Assembly (NCBI RefSeq): GCF_000705555.1
Contig: NZ_JMQN01000053.1
Location: 1 to 62,903 of the forward strand
DNA from: Marinobacterium lacunae
GTDB taxonomy: Bacteria > Pseudomonadota > Gammaproteobacteria > Pseudomonadales > Balneatricaceae
Reading direction: 5' to 3'
DNA: 62,903 bases
Shown: positions 33,846-42,995 of the stretch, piece by piece
Layout: each line of letters opens with the position of its first letter
How positions within the stretch are numbered: the stretch's first letter is position 1
Notes under the pieces: model-generated
What the model was told of the DNA's origin: nothing
What the model saw: the letters and a program-made list of their open reading frames with translations, nothing else
Database searches by the model: none
Translations under genes and position numbers: made by a program

Positions 33846-33862
33846 GAGGCAAGGGCCGGGGG

Positions 33863-34867
33863 TTAGTGGCCCAATTCGTTGATGCGCTCGAGAACACCAG
33901 CAGGCCAGTCGTTGGCGAAATCGCTCTCCAGATACGCTTTCTGTACATGGCTGCGGAAGGAGTCGAGATCAGGCTCATAGATGGCCAGACCCTTCTGTTC
34001 GAGGAAGCCGCGCAGATCCGCTTCTTTCTTAAGCTGTGCTTCACGTTCGGCTTTTGCAGCTGCATCGGCTGCGCTCTGTACCGCCTGCTGTTGCTCGGGT
34101 GACAGATCTTCCCAAACGGCTTTTGACAGCGCGATGAAGTTCCAGTCAACCAGATGAGAGGTTAGGGCGATCTGCTTGGTGACTTCGTAGAACTTAGCGT
34201 CCACGACAGTCGGTAAGGGGTTGTCCTGTCCGTCGACGGCACCGGTTTGCAGGGCGGTATACACCTCGGTAAAGGCCATCGGCGTCGGGTTGGCCCCCAG
34301 TGCCTTGCCCAGGAACTGCCAAGCGTCAGTGCCGGGCATGCGCAGGTTGATGCCGGCCAGATCTGCGGGGGTGCGCACGTCGACTTCATCTCGGGACTGA
34401 CGCAGGTTGACGTGACGGCGGCCCAGATACATAGGCGCGAGCAGTTTGACGCCAAGCTCCTCTTCAACCTTCTGTTTGAACGGGTCCATCACTGCATCGT
34501 TGAAAACGGCAACCTGATGGTCAGCGTCCTGAAGGACGTAACCCGCCGTGAAGATGGACCATTCCGGGAAGAACTGCGCCAGCTCCTGAGCGGAGGTGAC
34601 GGACATTTCGAGGTTGCCGCGTGCAATCGCTTCCAGTTCGGTGTTTTGCTTGAACAGCGTTGCGTTCCAGTGTGGCTCGAAGGTTGCGAATGAAGACACT
34701 CCGGGGCCGAACTGCTCGGTCAGGGCAATTGCGCGCTGGTCGGTTTCAGACATCGGCGAGGATAGCCGCAATACGATCTTGTCCTCGGCGAACGAGGGCA
34801 GGGCTGAAAATGAAGCGGCGACGCCCACGGAGAGCGCCAGTACCGCACGGCGGGTTAGCTTTATCAT
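33863..34867 (-). CDS. dctP: TRAP transporter substrate-binding protein DctP (system 3)
   Basis: Periplasmic TRAP receptor, 334 residues, with a signal peptide (RRAVLALSVGVAASFSALPSFA before EDK). DctP features: VNLRQSRDEVDVRTPADLAG, INLRMPGTDAWQFLGKALGA, the substrate-binding Arg in LRMPGT, and TGAVDGQDNPLP. The MPGTDAW variant differs from the RTPPD of the other two receptors, so the ligand is likely different. It is the first gene of an operon with dctQ, dctM, a DapA-like lyase and a ribokinase-like kinase. It is divergent from a GntR regulator that probably controls it. Confidence 0.9.
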   Translation of the reverse strand: MIKLTRRAVLALSVGVAASFSALPSFAEDKIVLRLSSPMSETDQRAIALTEQFGPGVSSFATFEPHWNATLFKQNTELEAIARGNLEMSVTSAQELAQFFPEWSIFTAGYVLQDADHQVAVFNDAVMDPFKQKVEEELGVKLLAPMYLGRRHVNLRQSRDEVDVRTPADLAGINLRMPGTDAWQFLGKALGANPTPMAFTEVYTALQTGAVDGQDNPLPTVVDAKFYEVTKQIALTSHLVDWNFIALSKAVWEDLSPEQQQAVQSAADAAAKAEREAQLKKEADLRGFLEQKGLAIYEPDLDSFRSHVQKAYLESDFANDWPAGVLERINELGH

Positions 34868-34967
34868 CTTGTTGTGTCTCCCATTGCAGAGTTTTTATAG
34901 TTCGCAAGCGCGAGGAGTGACGCTGTGTACGCCGAAAGAGAGGGGTGGCGGTACACGAAAACAGTAA

Positions 34968-34990
34968 CTAACATCGTGGTAACATGTTAG
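34968..34990. promoter_or_regulatory. Putative GntR operator
   Basis: ctaacat-N9-atgttag is a perfect 7-bp inverted repeat, with the shorter palindrome aacatgtt nested on its right arm (34981-34988). It lies between the divergent dctP (system 3) and GntR genes, about 100 nt from dctP and 12 nt before the first possible GntR start. Position and symmetry fit an operator for the neighbouring regulator. Confidence 0.55.
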
Positions 34991-35001
34991 CTTGATGTCA
35001 A

Positions 35002-35754
35002 ATGCTTTTTGCTTGGTCAGAGTATGAACAAAACGGTATGAACAAAACGGACAAATCCAGTGTCGTTGAATCCGGCAAGCATTCATCTGCTCCATCTGCA
35101 GTGCCGATGCGGCAGGCCGCCTATGAGCGAATCGAGGCACTGTTGAATAGCGGAGCACTGCGCCCGGGACAGATGGTGACCCAGCGTGAGCTGGTGGAGA
35201 TGACAGGTTCCACGCTTGGATCCGTGCGTGAAGCAGTACCCCGGTTCGAAGCGGAGGGACTGCTGCAAACTGTTCCCAAGCGCGGGCTCATGGTGCCGAG
35301 TCTGGATGTGCTGTTTGTTCGTGAGGCGTATCAGATGCGCCAGATGATCGAGGTGTCCGCGGTGGACGATATGGTGCGCTCGATGAACAGGAAGACCGTC
35401 GAAGAGATGATCGACTGGCATAAGCAGGTGTTAAGCAAAATCGAGGCCGGTGAGGCGCAGGCGCAGGAAGTGGCGCAGGCCATTCAGCAGTACGATTGGG
35501 CGATGCACGAGGCTTTTGTGGCGAGCATGCACAACTCGCTGATTGCAAATGTCTATCGGGTTACCGCGATCAAGATACGCATGGCTGTTCAGTCACGTAT
35601 TCAAATTACCTCGTTTAACGCCCTGCGGGTTATTCGTGAGCATCTGGCAATACTGGATGCACTGGCATCGGGCGATGCCGGTGCGACACGCAAAGCGCTT
35701 ACCCACCATCTCAACAACTCGCTGACGCTGGCCTTGGGTGGACGGGTCGATTAA
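35002..35754 (+). CDS. GntR-family regulator with FCD domain
   Basis: GntR-family transcription factor, about 240-250 residues. HTH: MRQAAYERIEALLNSGAL and MVTQRELVEMTGSTLGSVREA, followed by a mainly helical FCD effector domain with metal-ligand-type residues in YDWAMHEAFV and REHLAILDALASGD. The start is uncertain: ATG at 35002 or 35038, both without a clear ribosome-binding site, with a 14-bp tandem duplication lying between them. It is divergent from the third TRAP operon, which it probably represses until a sugar acid is present. Confidence 0.85.
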   Translation: MLFAWSEYEQNGMNKTDKSSVVESGKHSSAPSAVPMRQAAYERIEALLNSGALRPGQMVTQRELVEMTGSTLGSVREAVPRFEAEGLLQTVPKRGLMVPSLDVLFVREAYQMRQMIEVSAVDDMVRSMNRKTVEEMIDWHKQVLSKIEAGEAQAQEVAQAIQQYDWAMHEAFVASMHNSLIANVYRVTAIKIRMAVQSRIQITSFNALRVIREHLAILDALASGDAGATRKALTHHLNNSLTLALGGRVD

Positions 35755-35899
35755 GCGTTGCGTGTCGTTAAACACGCCGCACAATCGCCCCATAAAAACT
35801 ATGATCCGATCTTAACGGATCTGGGCTAAAGTAGAGTTGTTGATGGACTCACGGCGATCTCGTGTAAGAGCGGTCGTCATAAAGGGTATTGGAACTCTC

Positions 35900-38092
35900 A
35901 TGTCTCAACTCACGGCTTTGCTGGGGCGCCCGGAAAACGACCTGATCTATCGTCTGCTAATGGATGCACCGCTGGCGATCGCCTGCGTCGACCAGTCCGG
36001 TGATATCGCCTTCAGCAACGGCGCATTTAAGGCATTGCTGAACCTTCCCGAGCAGGATCAAACCCTGCATGTGTCCGACGTTTTCTCCAGCATAGATGAG
36101 CTACGTTGGGGACGGTTTTGCGACCTCCTGTCGGACGAAGAAAACCTGAAAAGTTTTGAGCTTCTCGGGCCTGCTAAAGATGCCTCCCGACAGGTCGAGA
36201 TCTCTCTACAGCGTTTGAGTGATCGTGGGCGGCAGTGGGTGGCGCTGATCGTTCATGGCGATGAGCCGTGGGAGCAGCAGGAGGGAATCCAGCTGCTGCA
36301 GAACGAGGTATTGCAGGCGGTAGCCTCAGGAAAACCGCTTCACTCAAGCATGGATATCCTGTGCCGACGGGTAGAGTCGTTGGCGCCTGAGGTTATCTGT
36401 ACAGTCTTGCTGGTGGATACCGACGGCAAGATACACCCTTGTGCTGCACCCAGCCTGCCCGCCGAGTTCGGTCAGGCTATCGAGGGGGAGTCGATAGGCC
36501 CCGCTGCCGGTTCCTGTGGGACGTCGGCGTGGCGTGGCGAGGCGGTTGAGGTCACCGATATCGCAACCGATCCCTTGTGGAGCACATACAAGGCGCTGGC
36601 GCTTCCACTTGGGCTGGCGGCGTGTTGGTCGAGCCCGATCAAGCTGCGTGATGGCCGAGTGGCTGCCACATTCGCGCTTTACTACCGCGAAAAACGCTCG
36701 GCTAGCGAGTTTCATCGCAAGATGGTGTCGGCATGCGTCCATTTGTGTTCGCTGGCGATCGAGCATGAACATGCCGAGCAACATATCCATCAGTTGGTCT
36801 TCCATGATCGTCTGACCGGGTTGCCCAATCTGAATCTGCTGAAAGACCGTGCTCAGCGAGCGCTGCAGGCCACTGTATATTCGGGTGAGCCGCTAACCAT
36901 GATGTTTCTGGACCTGGATCACTTTAAAACGGTCAATGAATCGCTGGGGCATCAAGCCGGTGACCGTCTGCTGCAAGAGGTGGCGCGTCGGCTGCAGTCC
37001 TGTATCGCTGCAGAGGATACGCTTGCCCGTCTGGGCGGTGACGAATTTGTGCTGCTGCTGAGCGACACCGGGGCTCAGAAAGCCCGTGCGTTGGCCGAGC
37101 ACTTGCAAGTGCGCCTGTCCGATGTGATCGAAGGCGAGGCAACACCGTTTTCGATGACGGCCAGTATCGGTATCAGCATCGCGCCGGAGGATGCGATTGA
37201 CTTCGAGATGCTGCATCGCAATGCGGATATCGCGCTCTATCAGGCGAAGGCGGCAGGGCGTAACGCCATCCGTTTCTACCAATCACATATGAACGATGCC
37301 GCTCAACAGCATCTGATCATCGCATCGGCATTGCGCCGAGCTGTCAGTGAGCAGCAGCTGGATGTGTACTATCAGCCCAAGATAGCGCTGGATACGGGAC
37401 GCTTGATGGGTGTCGAAGCGCTGGTGCGCTGGGTTGATCCTGAGCTGGGCTCATTACCGCCAGATCGCTTCATACCGGTGGCCGAAGAAACGGGGCTCAT
37501 CGCGGCGTTGGATAGCTATGTCATGGAGAAGGCCTGCCGTCAGCTGGTCAGTTGGCAGGCGCAGGGCGTTCCGGTCACGTCCGTGGCGGTCAACCTGTCG
37601 GCCACGGAGTTTCGCGGCGGTGATATCTATCAGCGGATCAAATCGCTGGTCGAACGTCTGGCTATTAAGCCAGGTATGCTCACACTTGAGATCACCGAGA
37701 GCCTGATGATGGAGCCGGGCAGTGACATTCACGATGAGCTGATTCGTATACGCGAGCTGGGTGTCGGGCTGTCTATCGATGATTTCGGTACCGGATTCTC
37801 CAGCTTGAGCTATCTTAAACGCTTCCCGGTGACCGAACTTAAGCTGGACAGAAGTTTCGTGAACGACCTGGGGCACGATGCCAGCGACAGGGCGTTGGCG
37901 CGCGCCGTCATTCAGTTGGGGGCCACCTTTGGTCTTCAGGTAGTCGCCGAAGGCGTCGAGACCCGTAACCAAGCCGATATACTCTCTCAGATTGGCTGCA
38001 CGCTGGCGCAGGGCTACTATTTTGCGCATCCGATGCCGGCCGATCAGTTCGAGCATTGGCTGGCTGGCGATGGACAGGACTATATCGAGTGA
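35900..38092 (+). CDS. PAS-GAF-GGDEF-EAL cyclic-di-GMP protein
   Basis: Cytosolic c-di-GMP enzyme with four domains, about 730 residues. PAS near 15-100 (DAPLAIACVDQSGDIAFSNG), GAF near 140-300 (SCGTSAWRGEAVEVTDIA), GGDEF near 320-480 with intact RLGGDEFVLLL, and EAL near 495-730 with GVEALVRW, LTLEITESLM, IDDFGTGFSSLSYL and VVAEGVETR. Both catalytic sites look intact, so it could make and degrade c-di-GMP. The ATG at 35900 is preferred, with ggaa upstream; a longer frame from 35837 is possible. No transmembrane segment is visible. It overlaps the region of the next gene, a diguanylate cyclase, so the two may be co-expressed. Confidence 0.88.
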   Translation: MSQLTALLGRPENDLIYRLLMDAPLAIACVDQSGDIAFSNGAFKALLNLPEQDQTLHVSDVFSSIDELRWGRFCDLLSDEENLKSFELLGPAKDASRQVEISLQRLSDRGRQWVALIVHGDEPWEQQEGIQLLQNEVLQAVASGKPLHSSMDILCRRVESLAPEVICTVLLVDTDGKIHPCAAPSLPAEFGQAIEGESIGPAAGSCGTSAWRGEAVEVTDIATDPLWSTYKALALPLGLAACWSSPIKLRDGRVAATFALYYREKRSASEFHRKMVSACVHLCSLAIEHEHAEQHIHQLVFHDRLTGLPNLNLLKDRAQRALQATVYSGEPLTMMFLDLDHFKTVNESLGHQAGDRLLQEVARRLQSCIAAEDTLARLGGDEFVLLLSDTGAQKARALAEHLQVRLSDVIEGEATPFSMTASIGISIAPEDAIDFEMLHRNADIALYQAKAAGRNAIRFYQSHMNDAAQQHLIIASALRRAVSEQQLDVYYQPKIALDTGRLMGVEALVRWVDPELGSLPPDRFIPVAEETGLIAALDSYVMEKACRQLVSWQAQGVPVTSVAVNLSATEFRGGDIYQRIKSLVERLAIKPGMLTLEITESLMMEPGSDIHDELIRIRELGVGLSIDDFGTGFSSLSYLKRFPVTELKLDRSFVNDLGHDASDRALARAVIQLGATFGLQVVAEGVETRNQADILSQIGCTLAQGYYFAHPMPADQFEHWLAGDGQDYIE

Positions 38093-38109
38093 GTCAGAGA
38101 GCCCGGCAT

Positions 38110-39870
38110 ATGACAGCCAGCGTCGAGCACCGTTTTGAAACGATCAATCGCCTATGCCGATCAGTTTTTGCGGGCTGTTTTCTGTTCTTAATCCTCCTGT
38201 CGGGCGCAAGTGCGGCACGCGCTGACACTGTGGTGCTGGATAAGGGGTGGGAATATCGCTGGGGCGACTCACCGATGGTGGAGGGAGTACCCGAGTGGAC
38301 CCGGCCTGAGGATAAGGGGCAATGGCGCGCCATCGATTTTCCCTCCAACCCGCCTGGGCGGGAGGGTAGAGAGAACGTTTGGTATCGCACCACGCTTCCC
38401 GAAGGAAACTGGCGTGACCCGGTGCTCTACATCTTCAGTATCGATCTGATTGCCGAGGTGTATGTAGATGGCAAGCGGATATATCACTACGGCGAGTTCG
38501 ATGCGGAGGGTAAAGGTGCCTTTGCCGGCTGGCCCTGGCATATGATCACATTGCCGGCGCATAGTGCCGGTAAACCGATCTATTTCCGAGTTTTCTCAAA
38601 CTATCTGGATATTGGCCTCTGGGGCGAGGTCAAGGTCATGGAGCGGATGTCGCTGCTTGAGCAGATTATTGGCGACTCTATCGAGGGCTTGATCGTCGGT
38701 GGCTTCAGCATCTTGATCGCGCTGCTGGCACTGGTTTTTGCCCTGATGCAGACCGGCTGGAGGACCTTCGTTGCCGTTGCGTTGTACTCAGTTGCGACAG
38801 CCGGGATGGTGATCAGTAAAAGCCCGGCCAATCTGCTGCTCTTGTACAAGCCACTGTTCTGGGATTATGTGGGTGCCGTTGGATACTTCCTGATGCCTGC
38901 GGCAATGGCCTTGCTGCTAGAACAGTGGTTCAACTCACCGGTCAAGCGGCTTTATAACTGGGTGTGGAAGTTCCACCTCTTGTTCACTGCGGGGGCGCTG
39001 GTGCTGTGTTTGGGCGGATGGGCTGAGTTATCGCATATCTACCCTGTGTTCGACGCAGTGTTTGCCCTCACACTGGTTATGTTGTTTGTGCCGACGCTGG
39101 GGTTGTTCGCCTCGGCCAGCTATGATCAGCGTGCAATTATCCTCGCGTATGCGGTGCTGAGTATCCTGTTGCTGCTTGATATGGGGGTCGCACATGGTGT
39201 GCTGCCCTGGGGGCAGGTGCCGGTTGCCTGGGGGGCTTTGTTGTTCTCGCTGTCGGTTGTGGTAATTGCACTGCGCTTTTTTGCCCGTTCCCAGCGCATG
39301 CTGCAGGAGATGAACATCTTATTGGAGCAGCAGGTGCAGGAGCGTACCGAAGAATTGAAGAAGCTGTCCTATGAAGATCCGCTTACCGGGCTCAAGAACA
39401 GACGCTATTTCGATGAGGTGATGGCACGTGAGGTGGCCTTGGCTGCGCGTCAGCGGAGACCGTTATCACTGCTGATCTGCGATATAGATAAGTTCAAGGA
39501 TTTTAACGACACATACGGGCACACGGCGGGAGATGAGGCGTTGCGACGGGTTGCCTGCAAGATGAGGGAATCGTTCCGACAGACCGATATCGCCTGCCGG
39601 TATGGCGGCGAGGAGTTCGTCATCATTATGCCTGACGCAAGCAGTGAGGATGCCCTGAAACGGGCCGAGGAACTGCGCCGGGCGGTGTCTATGGATTCTG
39701 TCGTTATCGATGGCCAGACACTAGAACCAGTCACTCTGTCGGCGGGGATCGCAAGCTGGCCGGAAAACGTATCTGAAGCCGATAGTCTGCTCACCAGCGC
39801 AGATAAGGCGTTGTATAGCGCCAAGCGCAGTGGTCGCGATCGTGTTGTCAGTGTGCAACTGGTGGAGTGA
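38110..39870 (+). CDS. 7TMR-DISM sensor diguanylate cyclase
   Basis: Membrane-bound GGDEF protein, about 586 residues. After a signal or membrane segment (AGCFLFLILLSGASAARA) there is a periplasmic beta-sandwich region (KGWEYRWGDSP, VWYRTTLPEG, YIFSIDLIAEVYVDGKRIY) of the kind found N-terminal to 7TM-DISM membrane cores. Seven hydrophobic segments follow (about residues 195-410), then a short coiled coil and a GGDEF domain with YGGEEFVIIMPD (active-site GGEEF) and DPLTGLKNRRYFDE. It senses an unknown periplasmic ligand, probably a carbohydrate. The start at 38110 is 17 nt after the previous gene; an alternative at 38056 would overlap it. Confidence 0.85.
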   Translation: MTASVEHRFETINRLCRSVFAGCFLFLILLSGASAARADTVVLDKGWEYRWGDSPMVEGVPEWTRPEDKGQWRAIDFPSNPPGREGRENVWYRTTLPEGNWRDPVLYIFSIDLIAEVYVDGKRIYHYGEFDAEGKGAFAGWPWHMITLPAHSAGKPIYFRVFSNYLDIGLWGEVKVMERMSLLEQIIGDSIEGLIVGGFSILIALLALVFALMQTGWRTFVAVALYSVATAGMVISKSPANLLLLYKPLFWDYVGAVGYFLMPAAMALLLEQWFNSPVKRLYNWVWKFHLLFTAGALVLCLGGWAELSHIYPVFDAVFALTLVMLFVPTLGLFASASYDQRAIILAYAVLSILLLLDMGVAHGVLPWGQVPVAWGALLFSLSVVVIALRFFARSQRMLQEMNILLEQQVQERTEELKKLSYEDPLTGLKNRRYFDEVMAREVALAARQRRPLSLLICDIDKFKDFNDTYGHTAGDEALRRVACKMRESFRQTDIACRYGGEEFVIIMPDASSEDALKRAEELRRAVSMDSVVIDGQTLEPVTLSAGIASWPENVSEADSLLTSADKALYSAKRSGRDRVVSVQLVE

Positions 39871-39884
39871 TACGCCGGTTGAGA

Positions 39885-39910
39885 CTCGGCTATTCAGGCC
39901 GATAGCCGAG
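39885..39910. terminator. Hairpin between convergent genes
   Basis: ctcggctat-tcaggccg-atagccgag is a perfect 9-bp stem, lying between the end of the diguanylate cyclase gene and the end of iclR, and overlapping the iclR stop codon. There is no T-run on either strand, so terminator function is only inferred from the convergent position. Confidence 0.4.
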
Positions 39911-40654
39911 CTGATGTGAGATCGCCTCACCTGCGGCTTGGATATCCTCAATCCAACTGATCTTGCGGCGCTCGATAGGGGCCGATACCGACAGCCCCGC
40001 AGTGACCTTGCCTGTGCGATCGTGTATCAGAACGCCGATACAACCCACCCCGAGTTCAGCCTCTTCGTCATCCAGCGAATAGCCCCGTTGATAACTGCTG
40101 ATGCAGGCCTCAGTCAGCGCATCCAGGGACGAGAGGGTGTTGCGGGTGTAGGCAGGCAGGTTGGTGCGCTGTGCGTAGGCACGAATCTCCTCCTCACCAC
40201 CCATTCCCAGCATTAGCTTGCCGACGGCGGTGACGTGCAATGGCGCACGGCTACCGACGATCTGGTTTACATGCATCATTCTGTTCGGCGTGACTTTCTC
40301 GAAGTAGATCACCACATCACCTTCGCGGATGGTGAGGTTGACCGTCTCGCCCAGTTTGTCCCGCAAGGCTTCCATATGTGGCAGGGCAACCGCACGCAGG
40401 TCGATATCGGTATGCAGCCGGTTGCTCAGCTGAAGCATCCGTGGCCCGAGTCGATAATCGCCGTTCGAGTCCCGCTCGACAAATCGGTTGTCAGTCAGCG
40501 AGTTAAGAATTCGGTAAGCGGTCGACGGGTGAAGGCCGGTGTCGGCACTGAGCATCTTCAGTTTGACCGGTTTCGAGTAGCGGGAGATCGCATCCATCAG
40601 CGCGGCGGCGCGATCGATCACCTGAATTCGCGAGTCGGACTGTTTTCCCGCCAT
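39890..40654 (-). CDS. IclR-family transcriptional regulator
   Basis: IclR-type regulator, about 254 residues: N-terminal winged HTH (VIDRAAALMDAISRYSKPVKL, TGLHPSTAYRILNSLTDNRF) and C-terminal effector domain (LRAVALPHMEALRDKLGETV, LDALTEACISSYQRGYSLDDEE). The ATG at 40654 has GAGAGG upstream. IclR regulators control aromatic, acetate or sugar-acid catabolic genes, but the neighbours (diguanylate cyclase, chemoreceptor) give no clear target. A 12-bp direct repeat flanks the gene. Confidence 0.85.
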   Translation of the reverse strand: MAGKQSDSRIQVIDRAAALMDAISRYSKPVKLKMLSADTGLHPSTAYRILNSLTDNRFVERDSNGDYRLGPRMLQLSNRLHTDIDLRAVALPHMEALRDKLGETVNLTIREGDVVIYFEKVTPNRMMHVNQIVGSRAPLHVTAVGKLMLGMGGEEEIRAYAQRTNLPAYTRNTLSSLDALTEACISSYQRGYSLDDEEAELGVGCIGVLIHDRTGKVTAGLSVSAPIERRKISWIEDIQAAGEAISHQLGYRPE

Positions 40655-40779
40655 CTGCCTCTCTCCGTGCATGACTCGGCTATTGCCGGTTTAGCCGCAG
40701 ATAATCTCATGTTTCGTATGGCGGATATAGTATTTCGTAATGCGGGATTACCTCGCGTGCCGGTCGCTGATGCCGAGGA

Positions 40780-41637
40780 TTAACGCTGTTTACCGTGCAA
40801 CTGATGAAGCTCATTCAGTGCCGCATCGACCAGCGCGAGTAACTCGTTAATGGCGCCGGTTGCCTGATCAAAGTAGCGCTTGGCTTCAATGCTCGGATTA
40901 TCAATGCCCAGCAGCTCCTGCTCGATACAGTGCAGAAATCCGTCAACCGCGCGTTGGCAATGAAGCAGCCGCTCCTTGCTCGCGAAGCTACTTTGAAGTG
41001 TGCCAAATGCAGCGCGCGAAAGGTGAGTAATTTTCTGATGCAGAAATCGCAGACGTACACGCTGGGCGGCGCTGCTGCTGCGCGAGGCGGCGATACCGGT
41101 GCCAAGCGCCCGCGCTTGACCACTCCACTCGGCTGTTTGAACAACCTCATGCCAGATGCAGATCAGGTAGGAAAGTTCGTCACGGCCACAGGAGAGGTCG
41201 ACCTCGCTGGCGATGTCTTCGATCAGAAAGATAGTGTCGCGAATCAGCTGGTGATGCGCCTGCATGTTACTGTCTGCGTCACGGTTTTGGTCAGCCCTCA
41301 GTGCACGCCACTGTGCGATCAGGGCTTTCCAGTCGTTAGGATGGCGGGTATCGAGTTTTTGGGCCTGCTCAATGGACTGATCGATACGCGCCCGCACACG
41401 GGTGAGATCTTCGCGCAGGCTTTGGTCACCCGATATTAAACCGGCGCTCAGGCCGCGGTGACGTTGAAAGTCTGCAAGCAGCATGCGCAGCAGATTAAGT
41501 TGCTCCAGATTACTCATTATCAGCGTACGTTTGCTGCGTTCAGCTGCGCGATACAAAATATAAAACGTGAGCATTACGGCAAACACCGCCGCGGCGAAGG
41601 TCAGTTCAGTCCATGGAATTTGAGTTAACGCAGTCAT
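40780..41637 (-). CDS. NIT-like membrane protein paired with chemoreceptor
   Basis: A 285-residue protein with one membrane segment near the N-terminus ([18 protein letters not shown]) and a long helical domain. The block [19 protein letters not shown] resembles the start of nitrate/nitrite-sensing NIT domains (Q-x-ER/HRGLSxG), and a second helical half ends with [15 protein letters not shown]. It overlaps the chemoreceptor gene by 4 nt and is translated after it. I infer that it supplies the ligand-sensing part of a two-protein receptor. No HAMP, GGDEF or kinase domain is present. Confidence in the NIT assignment is moderate. Confidence 0.65.
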   Translation of the reverse strand: MTALTQIPWTELTFAAAVFAVMLTFYILYRAAERSKRTLIMSNLEQLNLLRMLLADFQRHRGLSAGLISGDQSLREDLTRVRARIDQSIEQAQKLDTRHPNDWKALIAQWRALRADQNRDADSNMQAHHQLIRDTIFLIEDIASEVDLSCGRDELSYLICIWHEVVQTAEWSGQARALGTGIAASRSSSAAQRVRLRFLHQKITHLSRAAFGTLQSSFASKERLLHCQRAVDGFLHCIEQELLGIDNPSIEAKRYFDQATGAINELLALVDAALNELHQLHGKQR

Positions 41638-42767
41638 TGTTGAGGCTCCGTTAGGTGGGCGAGGTGGTGCGCTATGGTGCGGGCCTGATCGGCGGATCTG
41701 AGGTTCTCGGCATTGCCCTGCGATACTTGGTCGGCGAGGTTGGCAATCTCGGCAACAGCCTGACTCTGCTGTTCGGTGCTGACGGCCACCTGAACCACCT
41801 CTTCGGTGAGTCTGTCGGTGAGTGAACGCACACCTTCCAGCAGCGTGCGGACCGCTTCAGATACCTGCACGCTCTGTTCGGCTTTCGTGGAAAGGCTCGA
41901 CATCTGCGCCCCTGCTTCCTGTATGTGGGTCTGTATGTCGTCGATATTGCGGCTGATCTCGGCGGCAGATTGCTGGCTGCTCTTGGCCAGTCGCCTTACT
42001 TCGTCTGCAACCACCGAAAACCCGCGTCCGCTCTCGCCGGCACGTGCTGCCTCTATCGCTGCGTTCAATGACAGCAGGTTGGTCTGGTCGGCAATACCCT
42101 GAATAACACAGGACATCTCATTAATGGTTTGAGAGTTATGACTGAGCTGGCGCATCAACTCGTTGGTTGATAGCGCCTGCTGTGCCATTGCGGATATGGC
42201 GTCAATCAATTGCAGCAGCTCCTTACAGCTTTGCTGAAGCTGCTCGGTCGCTGCGATGCTGCTTTGCCGGGAGTTGTTCGCAAGCTCCGTCACCTCCAGA
42301 ATGCTGACGTTGAGCTCTTCGACGGCAGCCGATGCGGTGCTGGCGGCATCGCGCTGGTATTCGGCGCTGTGTGTTACCTGCTCGGCGCTGGTCTCAAGTT
42401 CATGTGAGGCGTGTGAGATCTCATCCAGCTTTTGCTGCAAGCGTTGCTGTATACGGCGCTCACGGGTAACCGATGCATAGAATGCGCGCGACAGGGGTTT
42501 CAGGATCAGATATTCGGTAGCACCCGGGATTCCCTGTCCCTCTGCCTGCGCCTCGCAATCATGCTGAAGTAAGGAAAGCTCGAACAGCGTTATCCAAAGG
42601 CCAGACATCGACAGATAGGCAATGATCAAAAGGCTTGGCAGAAGCGAGTAGCTAGTGGTCATATACAGAGCGAAGCTCGCCAGCGGAAGCAACGCCACAA
42701 GGCCGATCAATCCGTGCAGGCCCAGTTGATGCAGCAGCAACCGCACCGGATAAGTTATCCAACGCAT
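41634..42767 (-). CDS. Methyl-accepting chemotaxis protein without sensory domain
   Basis: Chemoreceptor of 377 residues. Two hydrophobic segments near the N-terminus ([20 protein letters not shown] and [19 protein letters not shown]) are joined by a very short loop, so there is no periplasmic ligand domain. The signalling coiled coil is normal, with the conserved hairpin tip [19 protein letters not shown], then [15 protein letters not shown]. Glu/Gln pairs on the helices could be methylated. The ATG at 42767 has AAGGGA upstream. It overlaps the NIT-like gene, which probably provides sensing. A large hairpin lies about 24 nt before its start. Confidence 0.88.
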   Translation of the reverse strand: MRWITYPVRLLLHQLGLHGLIGLVALLPLASFALYMTTSYSLLPSLLIIAYLSMSGLWITLFELSLLQHDCEAQAEGQGIPGATEYLILKPLSRAFYASVTRERRIQQRLQQKLDEISHASHELETSAEQVTHSAEYQRDAASTASAAVEELNVSILEVTELANNSRQSSIAATEQLQQSCKELLQLIDAISAMAQQALSTNELMRQLSHNSQTINEMSCVIQGIADQTNLLSLNAAIEAARAGESGRGFSVVADEVRRLAKSSQQSAAEISRNIDDIQTHIQEAGAQMSSLSTKAEQSVQVSEAVRTLLEGVRSLTDRLTEEVVQVAVSTEQQSQAVAEIANLADQVSQGNAENLRSADQARTIAHHLAHLTEPQQ

Positions 42768-42790
42768 AGTATCCCTTCTCCAAACGAAAA

Positions 42791-42835
42791 CGCCTCCGGC
42801 CCCACGTGGATACCGCATGGGTGGGGCCGGAGGCG
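42791..42835 (-). terminator. 15-bp stem hairpin before the chemoreceptor gene
   Basis: cgcctccggccccac and gtggggccggaggcg form a perfect 15-bp stem with a 15-nt loop. Read on the minus strand the stem is followed by ttttcgttt and, a few bases later, by the ribosome-binding site of the chemoreceptor gene. It may end transcripts of the antiporter gene (stop at 42996) or act as an attenuator or leader structure for the chemoreceptor. Confidence 0.6.
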
Positions 42836-42995
42836 TCGTTGCCTTAAATAACTGTTTGTAAAACTCTGCAATGTCACAGCAAAGGCCATGCCAGAGAGTT
42901 TAAGCTGTTCTTTTACAGCCCGTATGGCTGAGGGCGGTATGAAAAAGGGTGTTTTTAACGCCCTGCGTTGGTGCGGATCAGCATCGTTTGAAGCC

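Noticed and set aside
37454-38056. Minus-strand reading frame of 200 codons
   Set aside because: Antisense to the EAL domain of the c-di-GMP protein.
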